From NCBI RefSeq assembly GCF_016741935.1, contig NZ_JAERRG010000015.1, positions 186,001 to 250,000 of the forward strand: a DNA stretch of 64,000 bases. Direction: 5' to 3'. Shown here piece by piece: positions 33,744 through 42,388 of this stretch. Source of the stretch: Streptomyces endocoffeicus. Lineage in GTDB: Bacteria; Actinomycetota; Actinomycetes; Streptomycetales; Streptomycetaceae. The number at the start of each line of letters is the position of its first letter. Within the stretch, counting starts at the first letter, position 1. Below the pieces are notes generated by a model. That model was not told the origin of the DNA. It saw nothing but the letters and a program-made list of their open reading frames with translations, and ran no database searches. Made by a program: the position numbers and the translations under genes.

Positions 33744-34463
33744 TCAGTTCCTCGCCGACGCGGGGGAGGAGCCGGGCCGGGACGCTCCCCCGGGCGGGGG
33801 ATCCCCGGCCGTCCCGGCCGTGATCAGGCCCGTCTCGTAGGCGCAGATCACCGCCTGGATCCGGTCCCGCAGCCCCAGCTTGGCGAGCACATTGCCGACA
33901 TGCGTCTTGACCGTGTGATCGCTGACGACCAGCTCCGCGGCGATCTCGGCGTTCGACAGGCCCCGCGCGAGCAGCAGCAGCGTCTCCCGCTCCCGTCCGG
34001 TCAGCGCGTCCAGCCGGGGATCGGGCCGCCGTGGCCGGGCGGTGGCCCGGGTGTACTGCTCCACCAGACGCCGGGCCACCGACGGCGCGAGCAGCGAGTC
34101 GCCCCGCGCCACCACCCGTACCGCGTGCACCAGATCGTCCCTGCGCACATCCTTCAGCAGGAAGCCGCTCGCGCCCGCGTGCAGCGCCTCGTAGACGTAC
34201 TCGTCGGAGTCGAAGGTCGTCAACATCACCGTCCGGCAGGCGCCGGACGCGGCGATCCCGCGGCACGCCTCGATACCGTCCACACGTGGCATCCGGATAT
34301 CCAGCAGGGCCACATCGGGCGTATGCCGCCGCACCGCCTCGACGGCCTCGGCCCCGTCGCCCGCCTCCGCGACCACTTCGATGTCCGGCTGGGCGTCAAG
34401 GATCATGGCGAAGCCGCTGCGCACCAGCTCCTGGTCGTCGGCCACCACCACCCGGATCGTCAA
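33744..34463 (-). CDS. NarL/LuxR-type response regulator
   Basis: A 239-residue response regulator. The acidic pair is DD (9-10), phospho-acceptor Asp55 in LLDIRMP and Lys104 in FLLKD. The LuxR helix-turn-helix (about 150-210) includes LTGRERETLLLLARGLSNAEIAAELVVSDHTVKTHVGNVLAKLG. The start is a TTG at 34463, supported by GGAGGTGG upstream, overlap with the kinase stop (TTGA) and the family N terminus MTIRVVVADDQ. A disordered Pro/Gly/Ser tail closes the protein. It forms a pair with the upstream kinase and may also drive the serine hydrolase on the same strand. Confidence 0.94.
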   Translation of the reverse strand: MTIRVVVADDQELVRSGFAMILDAQPDIEVVAEAGDGAEAVEAVRRHTPDVALLDIRMPRVDGIEACRGIAASGACRTVMLTTFDSDEYVYEALHAGASGFLLKDVRRDDLVHAVRVVARGDSLLAPSVARRLVEQYTRATARPRRPDPRLDALTGRERETLLLLARGLSNAEIAAELVVSDHTVKTHVGNVLAKLGLRDRIQAVICAYETGLITAGTAGDPPPGGASRPGSSPASARN

Positions 34464-35605
34464 CGCGCCACCTCCGCCGCGGAGGGTACGGGGAGCTGGA
34501 CCCGCACCTCGAAGCCCCGGCCGTCCGGGCCCGGCCCGGTGACCGCCGTACCGCCGTGGGCCGCGGCCCGCTCGCGGATCCCGATCAGACCGTGGCCGCC
34601 ACCGGAACCGGACCGCGGTCCGCGTCCGTCGTCCAGCACCCGGATGTCCACCGTGCCTTCGCCATAGGTGAGTTGGACGGAAACACCGCGGGCCGCCGCG
34701 TGCTTGACCACGTTGGTCAGGGCCTCCTGGACGATCCGGAAGACGCTCGCCCCGGTGGCCTCCGGCAGCGGCCGCACGGCCCCCGCCGACTCGTACGCCA
34801 CCTCGAGGCCACTCGCCCGTATCCGGTCGAGCAGCTCGGGCAGACCGGCCGGGCCCGGCTGTGGCTCACGCGGGGCGCGGCCCGGCTCATCGCCCTCGCG
34901 CAGCACACCCAGCATCCGGCGCAGCTGGGCCATGGCGTCCCGGCCCGTGGCGGAGATGGCGTCGAAGGCGGCCTCGGCCCGCTCCGGGGCCGTCCGCACC
35001 GCCACCGGGCCGGCCTCCGCCTGCACGATCATCAGGCTCACCGCATGGGAGAGGATGTCGTGCATCTCCCGTGCGATCCGGGCCCGTTCGCGCGCGGCGG
35101 CCCGCTCCGCCTCGATCCGGTGCTCCCGCTGCCGGGCATCGGTCAGCCGCCCGAAGACATAGGCCGCCGCGAACACGAAGAGGGAGAAGGTCAGCTCACG
35201 TGCCGTGCGGGTGTTGAGCCACACCGACACCGGCACGGCGACCGTCAGCAGACCCCCGGCGACCAGCCGCTGCCACGGCGGTGAAACGGCGGCGATCGTG
35301 TAGATGATGACGAGCCCGGTGTACGGCAGCGGCTGCCCGGGCCCCGCCACCGCCAGCTTGTACAGCGCGCTGGTCGCGATGATCGCGGTCAGCACGGCGA
35401 GGGGAGCGCGCCGACGCCAGACCAGGGGGACGACGGTGAGTGTGGTCAGCCCGTAGGCGGGCCAGGTCGCCGGCTCCAGATCGGGTGGGCGCGGCACCAC
35501 GAACGGCATCGTCATGGCCGCCTGGACCAGGAGCGCGATCCCGATGTCCACGGCCTGGGGGTGGGCTGCTCCCAGCGCCCGGCCCCGCTCCCACCACCCC
35601 CGCAT
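34460..35605 (-). CDS. Sensor histidine kinase, NarL/HisKA_3 type
   Basis: A 381-residue membrane kinase with four to five hydrophobic segments in the first 155 residues. It has HisKA_3 His182 in IAREMHDILSHAVS, N box IVQEALTNVVKHA, and G boxes DDGRG and GHGLIGIRERAAAHGG. It resembles the DesK-like kinases abundant in Streptomyces. ATG 35605 fits the family start but lacks a clear ribosome site; the open frame extends further upstream without similarity. It is the first gene of a kinase-regulator operon with a four-base overlap. This is the second such pair within 9 kb. Confidence 0.9.
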   Translation of the reverse strand: MRGWWERGRALGAAHPQAVDIGIALLVQAAMTMPFVVPRPPDLEPATWPAYGLTTLTVVPLVWRRRAPLAVLTAIIATSALYKLAVAGPGQPLPYTGLVIIYTIAAVSPPWQRLVAGGLLTVAVPVSVWLNTRTARELTFSLFVFAAAYVFGRLTDARQREHRIEAERAAARERARIAREMHDILSHAVSLMIVQAEAGPVAVRTAPERAEAAFDAISATGRDAMAQLRRMLGVLREGDEPGRAPREPQPGPAGLPELLDRIRASGLEVAYESAGAVRPLPEATGASVFRIVQEALTNVVKHAAARGVSVQLTYGEGTVDIRVLDDGRGPRSGSGGGHGLIGIRERAAAHGGTAVTGPGPDGRGFEVRVQLPVPSAAEVAR

Positions 35606-35643
35606 GAGACTGGATGGTAACGGCTTGCCCTCGAGGGTGACGG

Positions 35644-36198
35644 CTATACCGCCTCCAGCAGGACGCGCGCGGCGGCTTTCGCCTGATGCGCGGGGTCCGC
35701 GCTGCCGGTGATCGCCGCGGTGGTGATGGCGCCTTCGGCCAGCAGGGCCAGGTGGTCGCCCAGCGAGGCCGGTTTGCCCGCGGCCGCCGTCAGTTCGGTG
35801 AGGTAGCGGAAGAACGCCTCCTTGTGGGCGCGGGCCGTCTCGGCGACGGCCGAGGAGGTGGCGCCGAGTTCCCCGAAGGAGTTGCTGAAGGCGCAGCCGC
35901 GGAAGTCCGGCTCGCCGAACCACTCGTGGAGCCAGTCGAAGACCGCCAGGACGCTCTCCTCGGGAGTGGCCTGGGAATCGGCGTACGCGGCCAGCTTCTG
36001 GCGCCAGCGGACGTCGCGCCGCCGCAGATACGCCTGTACGAGCTCGCCCTTGGACGGGAAGAGCTGGTAGAGCCGTTTGAGGGAGACGCCTGACGCGGAG
36101 CGGATCTCGTCCATGCCCACCGCCTGGATGCCCCGTCCGTAGAACAGGGTCTCGGCCGCGTCGAGGATCCGGAGCTCCGCGGTCTCGGGACTGATCAT
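35644..36198 (-). CDS. TetR family transcriptional regulator
   Basis: A 184-residue TetR-type repressor. The helix-turn-helix (about 10-55) reads ILDAAETLFYGRGIQAVGMDEIRSASGVSLKRLYQLFPSKGEL. The ligand-binding helices contain the single Cys of DFRGCAFSNSFGE, a motif common in TetR regulators of the YcdC/AcrR-like group that respond to electrophiles. ATG 36198 has AGGAGAG upstream. It follows an NTF2-like gene on the same strand by 34 bp, so the two are probably one operon and self-regulated. Confidence 0.92.
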   Translation of the reverse strand: MISPETAELRILDAAETLFYGRGIQAVGMDEIRSASGVSLKRLYQLFPSKGELVQAYLRRRDVRWRQKLAAYADSQATPEESVLAVFDWLHEWFGEPDFRGCAFSNSFGELGATSSAVAETARAHKEAFFRYLTELTAAAGKPASLGDHLALLAEGAITTAAITGSADPAHQAKAAARVLLEAV

Positions 36199-36232
36199 GT
36201 CATCGCTCTCCTGGTGCCTTGTGCCCTGCCGG

Positions 36233-36706
36233 TCAGAGGCCGAGGTCGGTCAGCCCGGGGTGGTCGTCGGGGCGGCGCCCGAGCGGCCAGTGGTACAGGC
36301 GCTCCGACTCCTCGATGGGGAGGTCGTTGATGCAGGCGTAGCGCAGGCGCATCAGACCGTTGTCGTCGAACTCCCAGTTCTCGTTGCCGTAGGAGCGGAC
36401 CCAGTTGCCGGAGTCGTCGTGGGATTCGTAGGCGAAGCGTACGGCGATGCGGTTGCCGTCGAAGGCCCACAGCTCCTTGATGAGCCGGTAGTCCAGCTCC
36501 TTCGCCCACTTGCGGGTGAGGAGGGCGACGATCTCCGCGCGCCCGGTGGCGAACTCCGCGCGGTTCCGCCAGCGCGAGTCGACGGTGTAGGCGAGGGCGA
36601 CCTTCTCCGGGTCGCGGGAGTTCCAGCCGTCTTCCGCCAGCCGGACCTTCTCGATGGCGGTCTCGCGGGTGAACGGGGGGAACGGAGGACGTGCGGCGTC
36701 GGTCAT
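36233..36706 (-). CDS. NTF2-like (DUF1348) protein
   Basis: A 157-residue protein of the nuclear transport factor 2 superfamily, DUF1348 branch. Marks are FTRETAIEKVRLAEDGWNSRDPEKVALAYT at the N terminus and WAFDGNRIAVRFAYESHDDSGNWVRSYGNENWEFDDNGLM in the cone-shaped sheet. The function of this branch is not established; related folds are small isomerases or dehydratases. ATG 36706 has GAGGAG 6 bases upstream. It is the first gene of a two-gene unit with a TetR repressor. TetR-like sites should lie in 36707-36905; I notice only ATTCTC and GAGAAC elements (36748-36790). Confidence 0.9.
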   Translation of the reverse strand: MTDAARPPFPPFTRETAIEKVRLAEDGWNSRDPEKVALAYTVDSRWRNRAEFATGRAEIVALLTRKWAKELDYRLIKELWAFDGNRIAVRFAYESHDDSGNWVRSYGNENWEFDDNGLMRLRYACINDLPIEESERLYHWPLGRRPDDHPGLTDLGL

Positions 36707-36742
36707 GTCGACTCCTCGAGTCGTGGCGGGGGAGGAGAGAAC

Positions 36743-36791
36743 GAGCATTCTCTCCGTCGGGTACGACACTAGGAGAACGATGGTTCTCACG
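36743..36791. promoter_or_regulatory. GAGAAYG repeats upstream of the NTF2-TetR unit
   Basis: The interval holds GAACGAGCATTCTC (around 36740-36753) and GGAGAACGATGGTTCTC (around 36773-36789). The second is an inverted repeat, GAGAAC with GTTCTC separated by 5 bases. A TetR repressor typically binds such a dyad in its own promoter, 75 bp upstream of the first gene. Confidence 0.5.
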
Positions 36792-36905
36792 CAAGTGCCG
36801 ACCCGCCGCCGTCCCGGTGACAGGGGGTGGTGATCACGCTTTCCGATGGCGGTGGGTACCGTGCGAGCGGAAGGACCGTGCTCGACGACAAGGCAGGGGA
36901 CCGGC

Positions 36906-38279
36906 GTGTTGATCGACGATCTGCGGCAGGAGCTGCCGGACGGCCGGATGGTCGAGGACCCCGGTGTCGCCGCCGGATTCGTCCACGACGAGGCGGAATG
37001 GGCGCCGTACGGCACGCCCCGCGTGGTGGTACGGCCACGTACGGCGCCGGAGGTGCGCACCGTGGTGCGGGCCTGCGTACGGCACGGCGTTCCGCTGGTC
37101 ACCCGGGGCGCCGGCACCGGTCTCTCCGGCGGTGCCAACGCCGTCGAGGGCTGTGTGGTGCTCTCCACCGAGGCCATGGACACCATCCACGAGATCGACC
37201 CCGTGGAGCGCCTCGCGGTCGTCGGACCCGGGGTGGTCAACGACGATCTGCGGGCCGCCTGCGCCGAGCGGGGGCTGTGGTACCCGCCGGACCCGGCGAG
37301 CGCCCCCTGGTCCACCATCGGCGGCAATGTGGCGACCAACGCGGGCGGGCTGTGCTGTGTGAAGTACGGCGTCACCCGCGACTATGTGCTCGGCCTGGAA
37401 GTGGTGACCGGCACCGGTGAGCTGGTGCGGCTCGGCCGCAGGACCGCCAAGGGCGTGGCCGGGTACGACCTGGCGGGGCTGATGGTCGGCTCCGAGGGCA
37501 CTCTGGGAGTGATCACCGAGGTCACGGTGCGGCTGCGGCCGCGGCGCGAGGCGGAGCGCACGGTCGCCGGATACTTCTCCTCCGTCGTGGCCGCGGGACG
37601 CGCGGTCGCCGCGATCGGGGCCGCCGGGCTCACCCCGTCCGCGCTGGAGCTCATCGACCGGCACTGCCTGGCGGCGGTCGACAAGTGGAAGAACATGGGC
37701 CTGTCCGTGGACGCGGACGTGGTGCTCCTCGGGCGTACGGACGCCCCGGGCCCGGCCGGAGAGCAGGAGGCCGAGCGCATGCTCGCCTGTTTCGAGGAGG
37801 CGGGGGCGACCTGGGCCGCGCGGTCCACGGACCAGGAGGAGGCCGACGCGCTGTTCGCGGCCAGGCGGCTCGCCTACCCCGCGCTGGAGCGGCTGGGCCC
37901 GGTGCTCACCGAGGACGTGTGCGTGCCCAAGGCGGCCGTACCGGAGATGCTGGCGCGGATCGAGCGCGCCGCCACCCGCCATGACACGCTCATCGCCAAC
38001 ATCGCCCACGCCGGTGACGGCAACCTCCATCCGCTGCTGATCACCCAGCCCGGCGACACCGCGGCCCGGGAGCGGGCCCAGGCCGCGTTCCACGAGATCA
38101 TCGCGGACGCCATCGACCTCGGCGGCACGGTCACCGGTGAACACGGTGTGGGCCTGCTGAAGCGGGACGGTCTGGAGCGGGAGCTCACCCCGGCCGTTCT
38201 GGACCTGCACCGCGCGGTCAAGACGGCCCTCGACCCGCATGGCATCCTCAACCCGGGCAAGGTCATCGCCCGCGGCTGA
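36906..38279 (+). CDS. FAD-linked oxidase (glycolate oxidase GlcD / D-lactate dehydrogenase type)
   Basis: A 457-residue flavoprotein. The N-terminal PCMH FAD-binding domain (about 30-215) has TRGAGTGLSGGA, PPDPASAPWSTIGGNVATNAGG and the GVAGYDLAGLMVGSEGTLGVI signature. The C-terminal cap (FAD-oxidase C) contains NIAHAGDGNLHP and GGTVTGEHGVG, which carry the catalytic/metal His residues. The reaction is oxidation of a 2-hydroxy acid (D-lactate, glycolate or D-2-hydroxyglutarate). The GTG at 36906 follows AGGGGA. No GlcE/GlcF subunits are adjacent, so it is probably a single-subunit enzyme at the membrane. Confidence 0.92.
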   Translation: MLIDDLRQELPDGRMVEDPGVAAGFVHDEAEWAPYGTPRVVVRPRTAPEVRTVVRACVRHGVPLVTRGAGTGLSGGANAVEGCVVLSTEAMDTIHEIDPVERLAVVGPGVVNDDLRAACAERGLWYPPDPASAPWSTIGGNVATNAGGLCCVKYGVTRDYVLGLEVVTGTGELVRLGRRTAKGVAGYDLAGLMVGSEGTLGVITEVTVRLRPRREAERTVAGYFSSVVAAGRAVAAIGAAGLTPSALELIDRHCLAAVDKWKNMGLSVDADVVLLGRTDAPGPAGEQEAERMLACFEEAGATWAARSTDQEEADALFAARRLAYPALERLGPVLTEDVCVPKAAVPEMLARIERAATRHDTLIANIAHAGDGNLHPLLITQPGDTAARERAQAAFHEIIADAIDLGGTVTGEHGVGLLKRDGLERELTPAVLDLHRAVKTALDPHGILNPGKVIARG

Positions 38280-38368
38280 GCGGGGCAGAATCGGTGGCCC
38301 TCCGCCCAGTCGCACAAGCGCACCGCCCGCGCCGACGACACCCGAAGCTGGAAAGGCAAGAGACACCC

Positions 38369-39175
38369 ATGGCACGCACCGACGTCCCCCAGCAGGTCAC
38401 CGGCCATGCCCGCGCACTGGACGGCACCCTCCTCGCCTACCAGCGCCAGGGCACCGGAGCGCCGCTGGTGCTCCTGGCGGGCCAGGCCAACAACCACCAC
38501 TGGTGGGACGGCATACGGGCGGACTTCCACACCACCCACTCCACCCTCACCATGGACTGGCGCGGCACCGGGGAGAGCGGAAAGCCCGACCACCCCTACG
38601 CGACACGGGACTTCGCGGACGATGTGATCGCCGTCCTCGACCATCTGGGCATCGAGTCCGCGGATCTGTACGGGACCTCCATGGGAGGACGGGTCGCCCA
38701 GTGGACCGCCGCCCGCCACCCGGACCGGATCCGGCGGCTCGTCCTCGGCTGCACCTCACCCGGCGGGCCACGGGCGACGGAGCGCGACATGGCGGTACGG
38801 CGCTCCCTGGCCCAGGCCGACGCGGCAGCGGCGCGGGAGGCGCTGACCGACCTCATGTACACCCCGGCCTGGCGGTCCGGACACCCCGGGCCGTATACGA
38901 CCCTCGGCGACCCCGGCATGCCCCCGCACGCCCGGCGGCGCCATCTGGTGGCCAGCAATGAACACGACGCCTGGGACGTCCTCCCGCTGATCGGCGCGCC
39001 CACGCTGATCCTGCACGGAGCGGACGACCGGCTCACCCCGGCGGTCAACGCACCGCTGCTCGCCTCCCGCGTCCCCCGGTCGCGGACGCACATTTTCGAG
39101 GGCGCCCGGCACGGCTACTTCGAGGAGTGCCGCCCGGAAGCCGGGGCGATCGTGTCGTCGTTCCTCACCGACTGA
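38369..39175 (+). CDS. Alpha/beta fold hydrolase
   Basis: A 268-residue hydrolase. GTSMGG carries the nucleophile Ser, HGADDRLTP the acid and GARHGYFEE the catalytic His. The loop TMDWRGTGESGKP resembles 3-oxoadipate enol-lactonase and haloperoxidase-like members, but no pathway genes are adjacent. The ATG at 38369 has GGAAAGG upstream. It begins 89 bp after the FAD oxidase. Its last 61 bases overlap the 3' end of the convergent MFS gene, so antisense interference between the two is possible. Confidence 0.9.
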   Translation: MARTDVPQQVTGHARALDGTLLAYQRQGTGAPLVLLAGQANNHHWWDGIRADFHTTHSTLTMDWRGTGESGKPDHPYATRDFADDVIAVLDHLGIESADLYGTSMGGRVAQWTAARHPDRIRRLVLGCTSPGGPRATERDMAVRRSLAQADAAAAREALTDLMYTPAWRSGHPGPYTTLGDPGMPPHARRRHLVASNEHDAWDVLPLIGAPTLILHGADDRLTPAVNAPLLASRVPRSRTHIFEGARHGYFEECRPEAGAIVSSFLTD

Positions 39176-40500
39176 CATGCCCTCGCGGCAACTGGTACGG
39201 CCATGCGCTGGTCCTGGCGTATCGCCGTGGTGGTGCCGCGCGGTGCGAGGTGGGCGCGCAGCGACACCACCGTCAGCAGGGCCAGCGCCGTGCCCACGAG
39301 CGGCACCGTGAAGGCGGCGCTCGCGCCGAAGCCGTCCGCCACCTGTCCGCCCGCCGTCACAGCGGCGGCCTGCCCCAGCGCGACCGCGCCGGTCAGCCAG
39401 GTGAACGCCTCCGTCCGGGAGGCGGCCGGGACCAGCGCCTCCACCAGGGTGTACCCGGTGATGAGTGCCGGTGCGACGCACAGGCCCGCCAGCAGTCCCA
39501 GCCCGCCCAGCGGCAGGGGCGCGGACACCGCCCACAGCGTCGAGTAGATCAGCGTCAGCGCGGCGTAGGCGGTCAGCAGCCGCCGTCGCGGGGAGGTGCG
39601 CCAGGCGATGGCGCCGCAGGCGACGCCCGCGAGCATGTTGCCCGCCGCGAAGACGCCGTACAGCACACCGTTCAGGCCCGGTCGACCCTGCTCCTGGGTG
39701 AAGGCGGTCAGGGCGACCTGCATCCCGCCGAAGACCGAGCCGATGCCCAGGAAGGCCACGGCCAGGACCCGCACACCCGGCAGGGACAGGGCCGAGGCGT
39801 GCCGCTCCCGCGGGTCGGCCCGCGCCGGGCTCGGCGGGGGCGCGGTACGGCGCCGGGCCGCGAAGAGCAGCCCGCCCACCAGCGTCAGCGCGGCCTCCGC
39901 GATCAGGCCGGAGGCCGGGTGCACGGCGGTGCTCAAGGCGGTGGCGAGCACGGGGCCGATGACGAACGTGAGCTCGTCCGTCACGGACTCGAACGCGGCC
40001 GCGGTCGCCAGCAGCGGATGGCGTCCCGGGCGGGGCCCGGGACCGCCCGCCACGCCGTCCCCGAGTGCGGTCGCCCAGCGGGCCCGCACCATGGGCCCGA
40101 CCTGCGGGACGGAGGCGCCCGTGGGCACCGCGGCGGCGATCAGCGCCCACAGTGGCGCGTGGGCCAGCGCGAGCGCCGTCAGCAGGGCCGCGGCCGCCGT
40201 GTGGAGCAGCACACCCGGCACCAGGACCGCGCGCTGCCCATGGCGGTCGGCCAGCTTGCCGCTCTGGGGCGCGAACAGCGCCATGGAGACGCCGGTGACG
40301 GCCGCGACCGCACCGGCGAGACCGTACGACCCGGTGGTGTGGCGCAGCAGGAGCACGATGCTGATCGTCAGCATCGCGAACGGCTGCCGGGCGGCGAACC
40401 CGGGCAGCAGGAAGGTCCAAGCGCCCGGGGTGCGCAGCAGTTGCCGGTAGCCGGCGCGCTGCACGGGGGGAGGGGTGTCGCTGGAGACCGCGGATGCCAC
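39115..40500 (-). CDS. MFS transporter
   Basis: A 461-residue major facilitator with about 12 hydrophobic segments. The loop 2-3 motif is present as FAPQSGKLADRHGQRAVL. A long cytoplasmic Arg/Pro-rich loop (GPGPRPGRHP; RRRTAPPPSPARADPRERH) splits the two halves. It resembles the SetA/efflux-type MFS proteins of streptomycetes. The GTG start at 40500 follows GGAAAGG. The hydrophilic C-terminal tail (about 420-461), which overlaps the convergent hydrolase gene, is not conserved-looking. The substrate is unknown. Confidence 0.88.
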   Translation of the reverse strand: MASAVSSDTPPPVQRAGYRQLLRTPGAWTFLLPGFAARQPFAMLTISIVLLLRHTTGSYGLAGAVAAVTGVSMALFAPQSGKLADRHGQRAVLVPGVLLHTAAAALLTALALAHAPLWALIAAAVPTGASVPQVGPMVRARWATALGDGVAGGPGPRPGRHPLLATAAAFESVTDELTFVIGPVLATALSTAVHPASGLIAEAALTLVGGLLFAARRRTAPPPSPARADPRERHASALSLPGVRVLAVAFLGIGSVFGGMQVALTAFTQEQGRPGLNGVLYGVFAAGNMLAGVACGAIAWRTSPRRRLLTAYAALTLIYSTLWAVSAPLPLGGLGLLAGLCVAPALITGYTLVEALVPAASRTEAFTWLTGAVALGQAAAVTAGGQVADGFGASAAFTVPLVGTALALLTVVSLRAHLAPRGTTTAIRQDQRMAVPVAARACQSVRNDDTIAPASGRHSSK

Positions 40501-40702
40501 GGCCGACGCCTTTCCGCCGCCTGGTAGCGCACCCGGGCCGGCGTGGCGGAGTGCGCCGAGAGCTGTCCTCTCGCGCTGGACCGGGGTAGATACCGGGTCC
40601 GCGCCGATCAGGGGGCTTGAGGGACCGCGGCCGCCGAGCGGTCGCGCCAGCTCTGCGTCAGGCAGAGTGGTTCGTTGCTTGCGGGCTCATCGTACAGGGG
40701 GA

Positions 40703-40725
40703 GCCGCCACCTCGCCGGTGGCGGC
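40703..40725. terminator. 9-bp hairpin after the thioesterase gene
   Basis: GCCGCCACC (40703-40711) pairs with GGTGGCGGC (40717-40725) across a TCGCC loop, 15 bases beyond the minus-strand stop of the thioesterase-like gene. Confidence 0.7.
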
Positions 40726-40740
40726 CTGTCCCGTGCGCGG

Positions 40741-41532
40741 TCAGGTGCCGGGCAGGGGCCGGACGGTGAGGATCTGCTGGGCGTGGCCGACCGGACCGCG
40801 CAGGTCGTGCAGCACGGTGCTGGTGATGCCCTGGCCGGTGGCGCCGAAGGTGACCGTGGTGTCCAGCCCGGTCCAGCGGCCCTCGGGCTGCCGGTGGAGG
40901 TGGATGGTCAGGTCGACGTTGGGGAACATCCAGGTGGTCGGCGACTGCCGTACGGCGATGCCGTTGGCGGTGTCCACGAGCGCGATGTACGAGGCCAGTG
41001 GGGTGCTGGTCTGCCCGGCCACGAGGTCGAGCGGGGTGGAGACCCAGAGGGTCGCGCGGCCCGGCTCGCGCGGCGCGAGCGGACGGGAGTCCAGGGAGGC
41101 GATGTACCCGCCGGGCCACAGTGAGGCCATCGACCAGGGGGCGAGCTTCTCGGGAGCGGTGAGCCGGTCCCCGGGGCCACCGGCCACGGACGCGGTGTCC
41201 ACGGTGGCGAGGAGCCAGGCACGCGCCCGGACCACGGGACGGTCGGCGATGAGCACCACGGCCTCGAGGAGTTCGATGGTGCGGCCGGGCCGGATGGTCT
41301 CCACCCGGATCTCGCACTCGTCGAGGGCGAGGCGCCCGAGGATGTCGAAGCTGATCCGGCTGAGCAGCAGTCCGGTGTGCGGACGGGTGGCGAGATGGCG
41401 GTCGATGGCGTGGACGATGAGACCGCCGAGCGGGCTGAAGTGCTGTTCGTCGGTGCTCCAGGCGCCACTGACGTGGGAGGTGGGCTTGTAGCGGTGCTCG
41501 TCGATCGGCTCGTAGTAACTGTCGGTCGTCAA
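40741..41532 (-). CDS. Acyl-CoA thioesterase-like (TesB double hot-dog) protein
   Basis: A 263-residue protein with two hot-dog halves. The first spans about 25-120 (PLGGLIVHAIDRHL and SFDILGRLALDECEIRVETIRPGRTIELLEAVV) and the second about 155-255 (ASYIALVDTANGIAVR and NVDLTIHLHRQPEGRWTGLDTTVTFGATGQGITSTVLHD, ending in a product-release segment). This is the TesB/thioesterase-like superfamily that hydrolyses acyl-CoA. The start is TTG 41532, with GAGGAG about 10 bases upstream. It is divergent from the YceI gene across a 110-bp interval with two palindromes. Confidence 0.85.
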   Translation of the reverse strand: MTTDSYYEPIDEHRYKPTSHVSGAWSTDEQHFSPLGGLIVHAIDRHLATRPHTGLLLSRISFDILGRLALDECEIRVETIRPGRTIELLEAVVLIADRPVVRARAWLLATVDTASVAGGPGDRLTAPEKLAPWSMASLWPGGYIASLDSRPLAPREPGRATLWVSTPLDLVAGQTSTPLASYIALVDTANGIAVRQSPTTWMFPNVDLTIHLHRQPEGRWTGLDTTVTFGATGQGITSTVLHDLRGPVGHAQQILTVRPLPGT

Positions 41533-41568
41533 CGGGGGCTTCTCCTCGGGGGGTACATCGCAGACACT

Positions 41569-41603
41569 TACTCAAGATCCTTGAGTATCTGCTCTTGATC
41601 AAG
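41569..41603. promoter_or_regulatory. Two palindromes in the thioesterase/YceI divergent promoter
   Basis: TACTCAAG-ATC-CTTGAGTA (41569-41587) has 8-bp arms and a 3-base centre. Seven bases further, CTTGATCAAG (41594-41603) is a perfect 10-bp palindrome sharing the CTTGA core. A likely YceI promoter (TTGATC 41595, TAAGTT 41619) overlaps the second. A MarR- or HxlR-type repressor is the natural candidate, and an HxlR gene lies 1.1 kb away. Confidence 0.6.
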
Positions 41604-41642
41604 GGTTGCGTCATCCCGTAAGTTGAAATAACAACAGGTGGC

Positions 41643-42299
41643 ATGAACCTGTTCAGCCGCAGTACCTCCCGCCGCGCGATCGCCAGTGCCGCACCGGAGG
41701 CCCCCACTACTCGGGCGACGTCCAGAGCCGTCGCTCTGCCGGACCCCGGCGTCGCGGCTCTCACCGGAGAGTGGATCGTCGACCCGGCGCACAGCCGGAT
41801 CGGTTTCTCCGTCCGGCACGCCATGGTGAGCACGGTGCGTGGCGCCTTCACGGAGTTCGAGAGCCGACTCTACTTCGACGGCCGCGACCCGCGCCGCTCC
41901 CGGGCCGAGGTCCTGCTGTCCACCGCCAGTGTCCAGACCGGGGTCGAGCAGCGCGACGACCACTTGATGGGCCGGGATTTCCTGGACGCCAGAAGTTTCC
42001 CGCACATCCGGTTCATCAGCACCGCCGTGGGGGTCGCGGGCCCGGACGTCTACCGTATGGCCGGGGACCTCACGATCAGGGACATCACCCGCCCCGTCGT
42101 CCTGGAGCTCACCTACATCGGACATGTCACGGACCCCTTCGGCTACCAGCGGGCGGGCTTCGACGGCACGACCACCATCAACCGCTCCGAATGGGGGCTG
42201 ACCTACAACGCCAGGCTGGCCGAGGGCGGCGCCCTGGTGAGTGAGAAGGTCCGCCTCCAGTTCGACATCGCCGCCATCCGCACCGCCCCCACCGCCTGA
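41643..42299 (+). CDS. YceI family protein
   Basis: A 218-residue protein with a YceI lipocalin-like beta-barrel (about 40-212): GEWIVDPAHSRIGFSVRHAMVSTVRGAFTEFES at the start and GFDGTTTINRSEWGLTYN near the end. YceI proteins bind long isoprenoid or fatty-acyl chains. The N-terminal 38 residues are Ala/Ser/Thr-rich with twin Arg but no clear hydrophobic core, so this copy is probably cytoplasmic, as is common for actinobacterial YceI. The ATG follows CAGGTGG. It converges on the HxlR gene and is divergent from a TesB-like thioesterase; a shared link to acyl or polyprenyl metabolism is plausible. Confidence 0.92.
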   Translation: MNLFSRSTSRRAIASAAPEAPTTRATSRAVALPDPGVAALTGEWIVDPAHSRIGFSVRHAMVSTVRGAFTEFESRLYFDGRDPRRSRAEVLLSTASVQTGVEQRDDHLMGRDFLDARSFPHIRFISTAVGVAGPDVYRMAGDLTIRDITRPVVLELTYIGHVTDPFGYQRAGFDGTTTINRSEWGLTYNARLAEGGALVSEKVRLQFDIAAIRTAPTA

Positions 42300-42388
42300 C
42301 AGGGCCCGGGCCAGGGCGCCCTCTCGATGTGCGAGAAGGGTGCCGAGGGGGGGTCGGGCGGCGACCGGCAGGGGAACCGGCGCCGTCG

